NCBI RefSeq assembly: GCF_030272615.1
Contig: NC_081414.1
Location: forward strand, 46,554,501 to 46,614,500
Length of the DNA stretch: 60,000 nucleotides
Origin: Cryptomeria japonica
Lineage: Eukaryota; Streptophyta; Pinopsida; Cupressales; Cupressaceae
Direction of reading: 5' to 3'
Shown here piece by piece: positions 43,894 through 55,879 of the stretch. The position numbers and the translations under genes were made by a program. Below the pieces are notes generated by a model. That model was not told the origin of the DNA and ran no database searches. It saw nothing but the letters and a program-made list of their open reading frames with translations. Every line of letters starts with the position of its first letter. The first letter of the stretch is position 1.

Positions 43894-44390
43894 TCCCCTC
43901 GCTTGACATACGTAAAGCACATTTATTGCCCTACTTGACATGCATTTATGACAATATTTAATGCAAAAAAGTACAAGGAGGTTTTGTGGTACTTACTAGC
44001 TCTCCTGCATCTGTTAGCCTTTGAAATCGGTGAACACAATCAAATCTATGCACCAATGCCATCACTGCTAATTGCTGACTGCTCTCTGCTCTCTCTACAC
44101 TTTGATCTCTTGGATGTGTGGATGATAATGAGGATGTTTTCCCTCATAGTATATCTTATAGACTACCCTAGCCCTAGTCTCCCGAGTCAGTCTTCTTTAT
44201 CCCATGACTCTGTCACTTTATCCTATCCGGTCAGTCCATTCTATCCTTTCTTTCTTATCGAGAGATTGTCTGTGATCTTTTTAGACATATTCATCCAATC
44301 TCTCAAGGGGGCATATCATTCCCATCTTGGGGTAACTTTGTATTAGTTCATCTTATCTTCTTTGAAACAACGCAACAAGTTGCATTATCT
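43894..44390 (+). other. 3' end of the element D interior
   Basis: A plus-strand open frame (43948-44346, 132 codons) is Leu/Ser/Pro-rich without a recognised domain and probably not a gene. On the minus strand this is the expected upstream region of the antisense PMD ORF. No TATA box stands out. Confidence 0.4.
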
Positions 44391-44405
44391 CAAAGAGGGG
44401 CAAAA
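44391..44405 (+). promoter_or_regulatory. Polypurine tract of element D
   Basis: CAAAGAGGGGCAAAA directly before TGTAGACACC of the 3' LTR, the usual Tat form. Confidence 0.85.
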
Positions 44406-45164
44406 TGTAGACACCTAAAATTGTCCTATCTAATTAAATAAATATCTTTATTTATTTAATTATTTTAAGCCTAATTATTCTATTAATTAAATAAATATTT
44501 ATTTAATTAATTAATTCATTTATCCTCTTCTAGCCTTATGTCTCATTTATATAAATACTTTTATTTATTTAAATTACCCTTTTCCTAAATTAAATAAATA
44601 CTTTTATTTATTTAATTGATCCCACTTCCTCTATTAATTAAATAAATCTTTATTTATTTAATTAATTCATTAGCCTTTTCTACCCATGACACATGTCATT
44701 CATCTCTTAATTTCTACACTACCTACCCTCTCATTATTTTCTTATTTTCTCCACCTACCCTCTAATCATAGCCGACCATTTATCTTTTACACCTCTCAAT
44801 CTTATCCCTCCATTTCTTATAGTGTCTTCTATATAAGGATATGCTTCCCGCATTATCAACCCTAATCGAACTTGGAAGCATTCTACATTTTCAAACTTTC
44901 ATATGCAATCAAGCCTACTTGCAAACACATTTCCATTCTTTGTTGAGCTCTTGTGCACATATAAAATTTGAGAGCAAATATATCAAGAAAGATAAATGGA
45001 CATAGGAAGAATGGAGATCCAAACCCTATTGGACATGTGATGGTATAATCTTTATAATTTTATTTGTTTTTCATTGTCTTAGGTAATCTCCATATGTTAT
45101 GGTGGATCTTTGTTGTTGTTAGGCTAGGGTTTTGTGGTTGAATCTATTTAGTCTTTCAATATTG

Positions 45165-46725
45165 TGTTGGCATTATAATAGGTTTGATGGTATGAGGATA
45201 TTGAGAAGGTCGTTGGAGATTGATGATATAATTGATAAAGGATGATTACTGTCTTAATAATATTATTTTGTCATTGATGTCAAGCAATTGATTTTCTGAT
45301 TTAGTATGATGTTGCCATATCTTAAAGAGTATGTTTTGATGAGTATAAAGATGTCGGTAAGTGACATAGAAAGAATGTGAAAATGAAGGGGAGTAATAAG
45401 TTATTCAATGGGCAACTATTACGGAGTTAGATAATGATGAGATTATGTTATTTTGATTGTTTTGACACCCTATATATGTGTATTCGAAGACCGAATAAGA
45501 AGGAGAAAAGATTTCATGCAATAGGATGAGTAAAGGTTTGATACTACTCTATTTTACCGAGAAAGGAGTCAGTCGGTAAATTCCAAGGTTATCAATGTCA
45601 GTTAAAGAAGGAATAAGTCATCGAGCGTCGTCAGCAAGCAAAGCTACCGAGATAGTAACTGAGACAAATATAGAATGTCTACTGAGTAAAGTTTAGTATT
45701 AACTGAGTATCAACTGAGCAATAATAGAATGCATTGGATGAATAAATACATTATTAAATGAAGGGTGCCAATGAGCTGGAGATTTATAGAAGATTGGACA
45801 GTCATGCAAGAAGTTTGTTAAGGATCAATGGCAATGTAAATTCAAGAGTTAAGATCTACAGCACAAATTGAACGGTCATAACCGAGCACAAGTACCAAGG
45901 AAGGAATACAAGTTTCAAGGCAAGATAAAACATTTTCAGTTCAAAGGATTCAATGAACCTAGTCAAGTTTGAAGATCTGATGGCTAAGATTAATAATGGG
46001 AAATGTGATTAAGGAGATTAAGCGGTTAGGAATTGCTTATAAATAAGGTAAAGTTGAAGAACAATGAAGCAGGCAAAAAATAGAAGAACAATGATGCTGC
46101 TGAAGTGATTACAGAGTACAGAAGATTGAAGATCTGATTGAAGAACAGAGTGAGAAGCCCAACAAGGAGAAAGATAAGTCTTATGACAAGATATTTTTGA
46201 GCGCATAGAGTCTACTATAACATTTCAGATGTGAAGTTGCAGATATATTTTATTACTATTTTTTATTTTTTTTAAGTGACAAAAAACCTCTTAACTGAGT
46301 GGACCTAATAGTCTTATTTGTAAATCCTCTAGCAAGGTAACATTCTAATTGAGTGTTTGAAATCCTTTGACAAGTTCACTTCTTACAAAGTGCAAGATTC
46401 TGATAGATCTGAGGGAAATCCCTTGACTGGGTCACATCTAGCAATGTGTTTATGTAATCTATAATAGGATTGGCTTTTAACTAAGCATACTCTAGAAGAG
46501 TATTTTCTTTGTTGGTCCGAAATCCCACAGTGGTTTTTCCCTATTTGGGTTTCCACGTTAAATCTGGTGTTAAATGTGTTTTGATGTTTCAAGTTTATCA
46601 GTTTATGAGTTTGAATGATTTACAGTCATAGTTGCATATCAAGTAAGTTCTACTGAGGTTGAATCTATGTAAGAGTTTTTATTGAGAGTTTATTTGATTC
46701 TCCCCTCCCTCTCATTAAACTAACA
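45165..46725 (+). repeat. Element E 5' LTR
   Basis: 1,561 bp. TATA CTTATAAATAAGG at 46036-46048. R/U5 holds the repeated CTCTAGCAAGGT-type blocks (46280-46500) and the hairpin-like CCCTATTTGGG (about 46539-46549). Confidence 0.92.
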
Positions 46726-46727
46726 AT

Positions 46728-46738
46728 TGGTATCAGAG
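46728..46738 (+). promoter_or_regulatory. Primer-binding site of element E
   Basis: TGGTATCAGAG, initiator-tRNA(Met) type, two bases after the LTR end, exactly as in element A. Confidence 0.9.
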
Positions 46739-46787
46739 GTAGAACTCTGAAAGAAAATTTTAAAGGAAATTGAGGCAAGATCTGAAG

Positions 46788-47712
46788 ATGTATAAAAGGG
46801 ATGCACCAAAGTTGAGCAAGTCAAGTTTCTCCACATGGCAGAAAAGGATGAAGTTGCACTTATCAAGAATTGGAGAATATGCAACATATTATTTGGAGAA
46901 TGATTACACTACACTAGCACCTACCCTATGAAAATGGAAGAAATAAAGGCAAAGAAAGAACATATTCAAGCAATGATTGAAATAACATCAGCATTGACCG
47001 ACTTAGCGTTTAATGATCTAGAAGGTTGTATTGATGCCAAATCTATGCGGGGTAAGCTTACATCTGTGTATGGTGGTGATGAACATGTTCAAGAGAAAAA
47101 GTAGACAGTCTAAGAGGACAACTTGAATCCATGAGAATGAATGAAGGTGAGAACATAATCCAATACAGTACAAGGTTAAAGGAAACTGTCAGTCAAATCA
47201 AAGGAGCAGGAGGAACTATTGAAGAAAAGGATGTAACAAGTAAGTTGCTGAGAATACTTCTACCTTCTTATGTCATTCAAGTCTCTGTAATTAATGAATT
47301 AAGGTCTGTACCAAACATGCCAATCTCTTTGGATGCTACTATCAGTAAGCTACATGCTTTTGAGTTAAGTAACTTTGATAACAGTGGGTCTTTGATAAAC
47401 AAAGTTGAATCTGCATTCAGTTCTTTTCATCTTGGTGAATCTAATGATTACAATGATAGAATGTATAAGTATGCTGAAGGAAATCATAGTGGAGCAAGTG
47501 AGAGATTTCACAAAAACATGGAAGAAGTACACAAACTATATGAGGAAATCAAAAAGCAAGAAGAGTTTGAAGCACTATTGGCCAGAAGGTTACCGAGAGG
47601 TAAAGGTAAGTATAAAGGAAAGTTACCTTTAAAATGTTTTAATTGTGATAAAATTGGACATATGGCTTCTAACTGTCCTGACAAAGAATCTAGTGAAAAG
47701 AGAGAATACTGA
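46788..47712 (+). pseudogene. gag: Element E Gag
   Basis: Starts at ATG 46788 (YKRDAPKLSKSSFSTWQ follows). An in-frame TGA at about 46928 and a one-base frameshift at about 47100 precede a clean frame from 47131 to 47712. The UBN2-type copia Gag domain covers TSALTDLAFNDLEGCIDAKS (about 46990-47045), SLRGQLESMRMNEGENIIQY (about 47108-47167) and LLRILLPSYV. A Lys-rich stretch precedes one CCHC knuckle, CFNCDKIGHMASNC (47635-47676). It forms the particle. The knuckle and fold are intact apart from the stop and frameshift near the N-terminus. Confidence 0.88.
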
Positions 47713-50700
47713 GATGATAGACAAAAAGACAACCAATACAGAGGGCACTGAGACTTCAGAAGGAGAGATAGAAATACATGCCTAGTAGTTGATGAGGAAT
47801 CCAATTTTGATAAATCTGATGGGACTGAGACATAGGAAGTTGTATATGTGGCTATCAAAGATGGATCATATGAAGAAAGGTATGAAGAAAAAGCCTTAAT
47901 ATCACACATAAATAATAATGATTCTTGGATCATAGATAGTGGATGCTCACATCACATGATAGGTGATAAACATAAGTTTGTTAAATTAGAAGATTATGAT
48001 GGATGTTCTGTAAGATTTGGTAATGATGCACCATGTCCTGTGAAAGGTAAAGGTTCTATCACACTTCTTGACAATGCTAAATGTGATGATGTATATTGGG
48101 TTGAAGCTCTGAAATACAATTTGTTGAGTGTAGCACAGCTAAACAATACAGGATACCAAATAGAATTTTAAAAAGGAATTGTCAAAGTTCATGACAAACA
48201 TGGAAAGTTGGCTGCTACCAGAACTCAAACAAGAGGTAATACATTTCATCTTGACTCAACTCAAAATGATTGTATGTATGCAAAAATAGAAGATACCTGG
48301 TTATGGCATAAAAGGTTTTGTCATGTAAATTTTGATAATCTGATCAAAATAATTAAGAAGCACCAAGTAAGAGGTCTACCGAGCTTGGAAAAACCTGAGA
48401 ATGCTATATATCAAGGATGCTAGATGGGTAAGATGACAAAATCAAGCTTTACAAGTAAGTCTTACACTTCTAAAGGAATTTTAGGTCTTGTACACACTGA
48501 TCTTTGTGGTCTTATGAAAGTTCAAAGTTATTATGGTGATAAATACTTCATATTATTTGTGGATGATTACTCAAGGATGATGTTAGTTATGTTTTTAAAA
48601 GAGAAATCAGAAGCCTTTCAAATGTTCAAACGGTATAAGGCAAGAGTTGAAAATGAAATAGGAAGACAGTTGAAATGTCTAAGATCTGATAGAGGAGGTG
48701 AGTTCATTTCAGATGAATTTAACTTATTTTGCAATGATCATGGTATAAAGAGACAAGTGTCTGCACTAAGAACACCACATCAAAATGGGATAGCTGAAAG
48801 AAGAAACAGATCAATTGTAGATTGGGCCAGAACTTTGATGATAGAGAAGAGAGTACCTCAAATATTTTGGAGAGAAGCAATAAGCACTGCAGTCTACATC
48901 CTGAACCGTGTACAACTAAAGAAAGGAACTATGAAGACACCGTATGAAATCTGGTATGACAAGAAACCAAATGTAAGTTATTTTAAAATATTTGGTAGTA
49001 GATGTTATGTTCACAAAGATGATAGAAATGGAAAATTTGATCAGAAAAGCGAGAAAGGAACATTTCTTGGTTATTCCTCTAGGAGTAAAGCATTTAAATG
49101 TCTGATCAAATCATCTAACAAAATAGTGGAAAGTGCAAATGTGAAAATTGATGAATTTGCAAAAAGGAATGATGAAGGAAATTCCAAAGAACTAGAAGAT
49201 TATGAAGAGTTTGTATATGTACAACCAAGAAGTCCTTCCGAGAAAGCTGATGAAGAAGATCATACAGAGCCTACTGAGCCTATATTAGCAAAATATGTCA
49301 GAAGAAATCATGCATCAAGTCAGATTATATGAAATATGGATGCTCTAGTGATGACAAGGAACAAACTGAGACAAAACACATGTCTGATATCCGAGTTTGA
49401 ATCGAGGATAGTAAAAGAGGCATTAAGCAATGAAGATTGGGTGAATGCTATGACAGAAGAGATTGAACAAATCAAGAAAAATGAAACATGGACACTGGTC
49501 CCAAGACCAAAAGAGAAAAATGTAATCGGTACAAAGTGGATTCTCATAAATAAGCTAAATGAAAAAGGTGAGGTCATTCGGAATAAAGTAGGGCTAGTTT
49601 GCAAAGGTTATGCTCAAGAAGAAGGAATAGACTATGGTGAGACTTTTGCACCTATGGCAAGACTTGAGGGAGTGAGAACATTGTTGGCATATGCTACTTA
49701 CAAAAATTTCAAGGTATATCAAATGGATGTTAAATCTCCATTTTTGAATGGTATACCAGAAGAAGAAGTCTATATTGAACAACCTGAAGGATTTATTGAA
49801 GAGAAGAATAAAGATCAGGTATGTAAGTTGAACAAAGCTTTTTATGGCCTAAAACAAGCACCTAGAGCATGGTATGAAAGATTTCACTCTTACTTAATAA
49901 AGATTGGATTATAAGGACTAGTGAAAACAACAACATGTATGTGAAGAATGATGAGGAGAATGGAATACTAATTTTAGCCACATTTGTTGATGATATTATT
50001 TTTTGTGGAAATGATTCTCTATGTAAGAAATTTGGAAATGAAATGTGCAAAGAATTTGAGATGTCATTAATTGGTGAAATAAAGTATTTTATAGGTTTAC
50101 AAATACTACAAATGAAAAATGGGATTTTCATTACTCAATCCAAGTATATAAAGGAAATCTTGAAGAAATTTGGAATGGAGGATTCTAAAACTGTAAGTAC
50201 TCCTATGACTACTAATTGTAAACTATCAAAGAATGATGAATCTACATCTGTTGATGAGACACTTTACCGATCTATGATTGGAAAGTTGTAATATGTAGTT
50301 CACAACAAGCCTGATATAGCACATGCAGTAGGTATAGCTGCAAGATTTTCTATAGATCCCAAAGAAACCCATATGACAACAATCAAGAGAATTTTCAGAT
50401 ACTTGAGAGGCACTGAAAATTATGGTTTACTATATAAAAAGAGGAATGATTTTGACTTAAAAGTCTATACTGATGCTGATTGGGCAGGAAATATTGATGA
50501 CAGGAAAAGCACAAGCAGTGGAGTTTTCTTTTTGGGAGAAAGACTAGTGAGTTGGATTAGCAAGAAACAAGGATGCATTTCACAGTCAACAACTAAAGCC
50601 GAATATGTCGCTGTAGCATTAAATTGTACCAATATAGCATGGATCAAACAACTGTTGGAAGGTATGAATGAGACTGTTACTGAGCTAGTAACTATATTTT

Positions 50701-50936
50701 GTGATAATACAAGTGCTATTAATATTTCAAAGAATCCGGTAATGCACTCTAAGACAAAGCATATTTTTATAAAGTATCATTATCTGAGAGAAGAAGTTCA
50801 AGAAAAGAAAGTTGTGCTGGAATATGTTAGCACAAAGGAACAAATAGCAGACATCTTCACAAAGCTACCGCCAAGGGACACTTTTGAGTATCTCAAAAGT
50901 CAGTTAGGGGTCCTACCCCTATCTAGTACTCACTGA
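47713..50936 (+). pseudogene. pol: Element E Pol: protease, integrase, RT, RNase H
   Basis: Protease: WIIDSGCSHHMIG (47926-47964), Asp active site intact. Integrase: LWHKRFCH finger (about 48301-48324) whose first Cys reads Tyr and whose C-x-M-G-K carries a TAG at 48421; core with HTDLCG, VDDYSR and IAERRNR (the DDE triad is readable), then TPYEIWYDKKPNVSYFKIFG. RT: GTKWILINKLNEKGEV, VYQMDVKSPFLNG, YGLKQAPRAWYERF, and the FVDD box at 49983-49994. A one-base loss near 49910 shifts frame. RNase H: YTDADWAGNIDDRKSTSSG, DNTSAINISKN, ending LGVLPLSSTH at 50936. Other stops at 47710, 47833, 48169, 49330 and 50289. All domains are recognisable, so a related intact copy could be autonomous. Confidence 0.92.
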
Positions 50937-51255
50937 CAGAGTTCGGTGAAACCATTAATTCTATGACTCTACAGAATAACTATTTGTGAGTTGATGTTGA
51001 TTTACACACTTTAGGAGGTTGCTTAAAGTTGTGCAGAAATAGTGAATGAAGACAAGATGTTCTGACCGAGACTAAGATGATACATTTGTATTTGTTCTAA
51101 CAGAAAGGAAATTACTTCACTAAGGAAGTAATCATGGATTAGTTTCACTTTTGGAATTGTTGTCAAAGGGGGAGAAGACTAATGATAGGGGGAGAAGAAC
51201 AACAATCGTTCGAATCAATTGGAATAAGTCAAACGTTGGTATTTCCATCAATGCC
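50937..51255 (+). other. 3' untranslated region of element E
   Basis: No coding sequence. Two extra purine runs (CAAAGGGGGAGAAG near 51163 and ATAGGGGGAGAAG near 51185) resemble the polypurine tract and may be internal second-strand primers. Confidence 0.6.
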
Positions 51256-51267
51256 AAAGGGGGAGAT
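51256..51267 (+). promoter_or_regulatory. Polypurine tract of element E
   Basis: AAAGGGGGAGAT immediately before TGTTGGCATT. Confidence 0.9.
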
Positions 51268-52827
51268 TGTTGGCATTATAATAGGTTTGATGGTATGAGG
51301 ATATTGAGAAGGTTGTTGGAGATTGAAGATATAATTGATAAAGGATGATTACTGTCTTAATAATACTATTTTGTCATTGATGTCAAGCAATTGATTTTCT
51401 GATTCAGTATGATGTTGCCATATCTTAAAGAGTATGTTTTGATGAGTATAAAGATGTCGGTAAGTGACATAGAAAGAATGTGAAAATGAAGGGGAGTAAT
51501 AAGTTATTCAATGGGCAACTATTACCGAGTTAGATAGTGATGATATTATGTTATTTTGATTGTTTTGACACCCTATATATGTATATTCGAAGACTGAATA
51601 AGAAGGAGAAAAGATTTAATGCAATAGAATGAGTAAAGGTTTGATACTACTCTATTTTACCGAGAAAGGAGTCAGTTGGTAAATTCCAAGGTTATCAATG
51701 TCGGTTAAAGAAGGAAGAAGTCACCAAGCATCATCAACAAGCAAATCTACTGAGACAATAACTGAGACGAATATAGAATGTCTACCGAGTAAAGTTCAGT
51801 ATTAACCGAGTATCAACTGAGCAGTAATAGAATGCATTGGATGAATAAATACATTATTAAATGAAGGATGCCAATGAGTTGGAGATTTATAGAAGATTGG
51901 AAAGTCATGCAAGAAGTTTGTTAAGGATCAACGACAATGAAAATTCAAGAGTTAAGATCTACAACACAGATTGAATGGTCATAACCGAGTACAAGTACCA
52001 AGGAAGGAATACAAGTTTCAAGGCAAGATAAAATGTTTTTAGTTCGAAGGATTCAATGAACCTAGTCAAGTTTGAAGATCTGATGGCTAAGATTAATCAT
52101 GGGAAATGTGATTAAGGAGATTAAGTGGTTAGGAATTGCCTATAAATAAGGTAAAGTTGAAGAACAGTGAAGCGGGCAAAAAATAGAAGAATAGTGATGC
52201 TGCTAAAGTGATTATAGAGTACAGAAGATTGAAGATCTTATTGAAGAACAGAGTGAGAAGCCCAGCAAGGAGAAAGATAAGTCTTATGACAAGATAGTTT
52301 TGAGCACATAGAGTCTGCTATAACATTTCAGATGTGAAGTTGCAGATATATTTTATTATTGTTATTTTTTTTTTAAGTGACAGAAAATCTCTTAACTGAG
52401 TGGACCTAATAGTCTTATTTGTAAATCCTCTAGCAAGGTAATGTTATAATTGAGTGTTTGAAATCCTTTGACAAGGTCACTTCTTACAAAGTGCAAGATT
52501 TTGATAGATCTGAGGGAAATCCCTTGACTGAGTCACATCTAGCAATGTGTTTATGTAATCTGTAACAAGATTGGCTTTTAACTGAGCATACTCTACAAGA
52601 GTATATTTTCTTTGTGGGGCCGAAATTCCACAGTGGTTTTTCCCTATTTGGGTTTCCCCATTAAATCTGGTGTTAAATGTGTTTTGATGTTTCAAGTTTA
52701 TCAGTTTATGAGTTTGAATGATTTACAATCATAGTTGCATATCAAGTTCGTTCTACCAAGGTTGAATCTATGTAAGAGTTTCTATTGAGAGTTTATCTAA
52801 TTCACCCCCCCTCTCATTAAACTAACA
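51268..52827 (+). repeat. Element E 3' LTR
   Basis: 1,560 bp. TATAAATAAG at 52141-52150. Ends AAACTAACA before the duplication TATTG. Confidence 0.92.
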
Positions 52828-53924
52828 TATTGTTGTTTCCATTTTTACCATAAACAACAATAAATTGCAATATTTTACAAATCTACAAAATAATTCACAA
52901 AACAGTTTATAACTAGTACCAGTAGCTGATCAAACAGTCTTAAAATTAGATTTAACAAAAAATTACCGATAGTTACTTAAGTGTTCATCATTAAGAAAAT
53001 ATAGCAAAGACATCAAATGAACAACTCAACAATCCATCCACAATACAAACACAAAGATTTTGTAAGGAAAGTGCAATGTAGAAATGCCTTCCTAACACCA
53101 ATTCTAAGGGGAATCAAGAAAATATGTCTTTAAATTCTTTTTCAGAACATTAAGATATACACAGACTAATGAAAAACTAATCACATAGAAAACACAACAG
53201 AGAGTTAACACTATATTTATGTGGGAAAACCCTTATGGGTAAAAAACCCACCACCAAAGAGAGATCACTTTATTCACAATTAATAGAAGGTTACAAAAAA
53301 GTTATAGATCGTCTTCATAGGTGTTTGCTCTCAAAATCTATGTTTGGATCACAGTCATCACCTATGCAGAACACTCAGGCTTCCAACATACAGGACTCCA
53401 CACCATACATCACACAGTAACCTTTCTCACTCATTTGGTTACATCTCTGGCAACATATATATCAGCCATCGATTACAACGTATTGGTTAAGTATAACTGT
53501 TATGGATTCCAACAGTTTGTCATTCAGTAACATCCATCCACCTAACTAGCATTGCATTTTGGTTTCCTCTGGCTACTGTAATTACATTTGTCGAATGTAG
53601 TTCACATAACAGTTAGTCGCTCCAACCGCCAAGAAGTCTAACCATCAACGTTGGTCTGCATTCATGAGAAACACAATATCCCACATGCACCACCAATTTG
53701 GGTCGGTTCATATTCATATACATTGACAAGACCATCTTTAGTGTCCAATTGTTAATCTTTTGGACTCTGGTTTGAGCGCACACCTGTAGTTAGTCTTTAC
53801 ACCATCGGCCATCGAAAAGACCACAAAAACATTGCTCTGATCTCCTGATGAACCAATGACTCCACTAATGCAGCTCCAAACAGATCAGCTCCATCATCTT
53901 ATCAAGATAGCCTTCAATAGGTAG

Positions 53925-54065
53925 ACTCGATCTCTGATATTAACCCGATTGTTGAAGGTGACCTCATTGAGTATCGATGTAGCAAACAACCAATTCTCTC
54001 GATCTCTGATAATACCCCGATCACCGAAGGCAATTCCATTGGATCATCGACAAGAGAACCAAACA
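53925..54065 (-). repeat. About 72-bp tandem duplication in LTR-like sequence G
   Basis: TCGATCTCTGAT, then CCCGAT, GAAGG, and CAAACAACxA recur in two adjoining copies (about 53926-53995 and 53998-54070), diverged. Confidence 0.6.
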
Positions 54066-54110
54066 ACTATCTTGATTGTCTAATCTTCCTTGATCTCTTT
54101 CTGCGCTCTA

Positions 54111-54620
54111 CCACGTAGCACCCCCTGATTGGCTCTGGGGTCCTTGCCCTGCCACCTTAGAATGACCTCACTAACTGCCCAGAATGACTTCTTTGTCGCT
54201 TGGTCATGATGGATATTCTAATGAGCAATTTCCAATCGTGACCTAGCGACCACCGTTGGATCTTCTGCAATTATCATCCAATCATCTGCAATCTGCTCAG
54301 CCTTTAACTCACCTTAGCTACTCACTTATGCCATGTGTCACTTCTTGATTGGCTCCAGAGTCCCTACCCTACTACCTTAGCACTGCCTGACTAAACCATT
54401 GGAATGAAACTCTTCTTTGTCACTAGGTCGTGATGGATATTTTAATGAGCAGTTTCCCATCGCGACCTAGTGACCACCATTGGATCAAGCTTGATCTGCT
54501 CAACCATTATTTCACTTGAGCTTCTCTCTTGTCGGGCCCCAACACTTGGTCGCCAAGCCGTGGGGAATAAATTTTGATCATCTTCCCATCGTGGTATAGC
54601 GATAACCATTGGATCTTTTC
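54111..54620 (-). repeat. About 220-bp tandem repeat in LTR-like sequence G (two units and a partial)
   Basis: Units begin CCACGTAGCAC (54111) and CCATGTGTCAC (54331). They share GATTGGCTC, TGATGGATATT.TAATGAGCA, and GACCACC(G/A)TTGGATC at equal spacing. A third partial copy ends CGATAACCATTGGATC at about 54615. On the minus strand these lie in the presumed U3. Confidence 0.75.
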
Positions 54621-54784
54621 GCCTGACCATCACATCTACTCAATTTTCTCACCTGATAGTCGATCACAAGAAGAAGGTTATATCGGCCCATTGGCAAGAG
54701 TCACACCGATAGCTGTTCCATCAGGGTAGGTTATTTCGATCAGCCTGAACACTAGTCAGGAGAATTCAAGGCATATTTCCAACA

Positions 54785-55140
54785 TATTTTTCACGTGGAA
54801 ACCCATATGGGAAAAACCACAGTGAGAATTGGTACCCACAAAATTTGCACTCTTTTAGAATGCGCCCTGTTAAAGGCCTATCTCGGTTGGGAGCTTTACA
54901 ATAATGCTCGGTTAAGAACAGACCCTGTTAGGAGTCACCCAGTGAAGGGAGTTTAACCTCATCTGTATTAGGAGCTCTACCCTTTTAGGAGTAGCCTTGC
55001 TAAAGGATTTAAACCCAAATTAATGAGCCACCCGGTGAAGGGATTTACAAGATCAGGCCTATTAGGACCTACCTACTTAAGGGGTTTTAATGCAATTGCA
55101 ACTATTAGGAAATAACAGATAAATGATCTTATCAATGCAC
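54785..55140 (-). repeat. R/U5-like LTR sequence, probably 3' LTR of element F
   Basis: On the minus strand, CTCACTGTGGTTTTTCCC, CATATGGGTTTCCACGTGAA (54790-54830) matches the U5 block of element E. Upstream (to 55100) are repeated blocks such as CCTGTTAGGAG and GGTGAAGGGA on the plus strand, equivalent to the CTCTAAC..GGT repeats of the A and E LTRs. U3 would lie in 55140-55880. Neither end is located. Confidence 0.5.
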
Positions 55141-55879
55141 TCTCTTTTTTCTAATACAAATCCATTTCAGCTCCAATCTACTTCACACATGCAAACATCT
55201 CGATCTAGTTCAACACACTCTCCTTCTCTGATCATTGACACTTTAAACCTTCTCAAAATTGACCTAAATACACTTTTCCACTAGGTTTGTTACATAACCC
55301 TAGCAACATTCAAATAAAATTGAATTTTCATCATAGATCATATCAGATCATTACAAATCATCATACAAATCATTACAACAAATTTCAAGACAACTACAAC
55401 TATTGAATGATCATAACACATCACCACACATCGTTCTGATAAGTTGTCAAACCCTTATCACATTCTACTAAGCACTTCGATGTTTCCCAAGAAATTATAT
55501 CCTTGTACATGCTTGAATGCAATATTATCATCACACATGGTTTCTAACACGTCATCATAAATTAATGAATATGATAAGATTCACTGCCAAACCATAGAAC
55601 ATCATAGGTTAAAGATCTTGATACCGGTTCTCAAACCCTAGCTGAATAAACAATAGTCAATTACAAACATGACTTTCGGTTCTCCAAACATGATGTGGTT
55701 CAAGTCATAGACTCATTACAATGTCATATGAATACATTGCAAACCACAACACTCAACTCAATATGAATCACTACCACAACCATCTCTTTCATTGTTCCTA
55801 CTTACCAGTTCACTGCTACTTAGCAGTTTTGCTATCCAACTCAATTCATTACCGGTTAGAATAAACTTAGATAACTTGG
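55141..55879 (-). other. Region between ORF2 and R/U5 of element F
   Basis: AT-rich, with no coding frame, repeat or clear polypurine tract. It probably contains U3 of the 3' LTR and the end of the interior. Confidence 0.4.

Larger units (their letters stand above)
45165..52827 (+). mobile_element. Element E: nearly complete Ty1/copia retrotransposon
   Basis: 7,663 bp with LTRs of 1,561 and 1,560 bp (TGTTGGCATT...AAACTAACA) and a perfect duplication TATTG. Primer site, polypurine tract, Gag, protease, integrase, RT and RNase H are all present in copia order. About 4 mismatches in the first 150 bp of LTR suggest roughly 97 percent identity, so E is a relatively young insertion and younger than D. 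Several in-frame stops and two frameshifts make this copy inactive. Its ends resemble those of element A (PPT, primer site, ACTAACA end). Confidence 0.93.
31743..52856 (+). mobile_element. Element D: Tat-lineage Ty3/gypsy element, gag intact, pol mostly deleted, antisense PMD ORF
   Basis: LTRs begin TGTAGACACC and end CCATAAACA. The duplication ACAAT is perfect (31738-31742, 52857-52861). The 3' LTR is split by element E at 45165. Without E the element is about 13.4 kb: LTR, long leader with tandem repeats, intact gag, broken protease, a remnant of integrase C-terminus, then a 5-kb 3' region holding an antisense ORF and repeats. RT, RNase H and the integrase core are missing. The Tat assignment rests on the protease-upstream signature, the HPWIH block and the integrase tail. 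Confidence 0.88.
44406..52856 (+). repeat. Element D 3' LTR, split by element E
   Basis: 44406-45164 and 52828-52856 together correspond to the 784-bp 5' LTR. TATA CTATATAAGG at 44829-44838. Element E sits about 24 bp from the LTR end, with duplication TATTG at 45160-45164 and 52828-52832. Confidence 0.9.
31687..54784 (-). mobile_element. LTR-like sequence G (probable solo LTR), split by element D
   Basis: Removing element D (and one copy of ACAAT) joins 31687-31742 to 52862-54784, giving about 2 kb. On the minus strand it would start TGTTGGAAATATGCC (54784) and end in a C-rich stretch, CTTCTCAGTACTAATT and GGATCCTCACA. A minus-strand TATA-like GATATATATG lies at about 53457-53466. Downstream of it, ACCCATAAGGGT (about 53232-53243) resembles the U5 hairpin of copia LTRs. 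No partner LTR or interior was found, so a solo LTR is likely. The exact ends and duplication are uncertain (left TATTG versus right TATTT for one choice of end). Confidence 0.4.
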
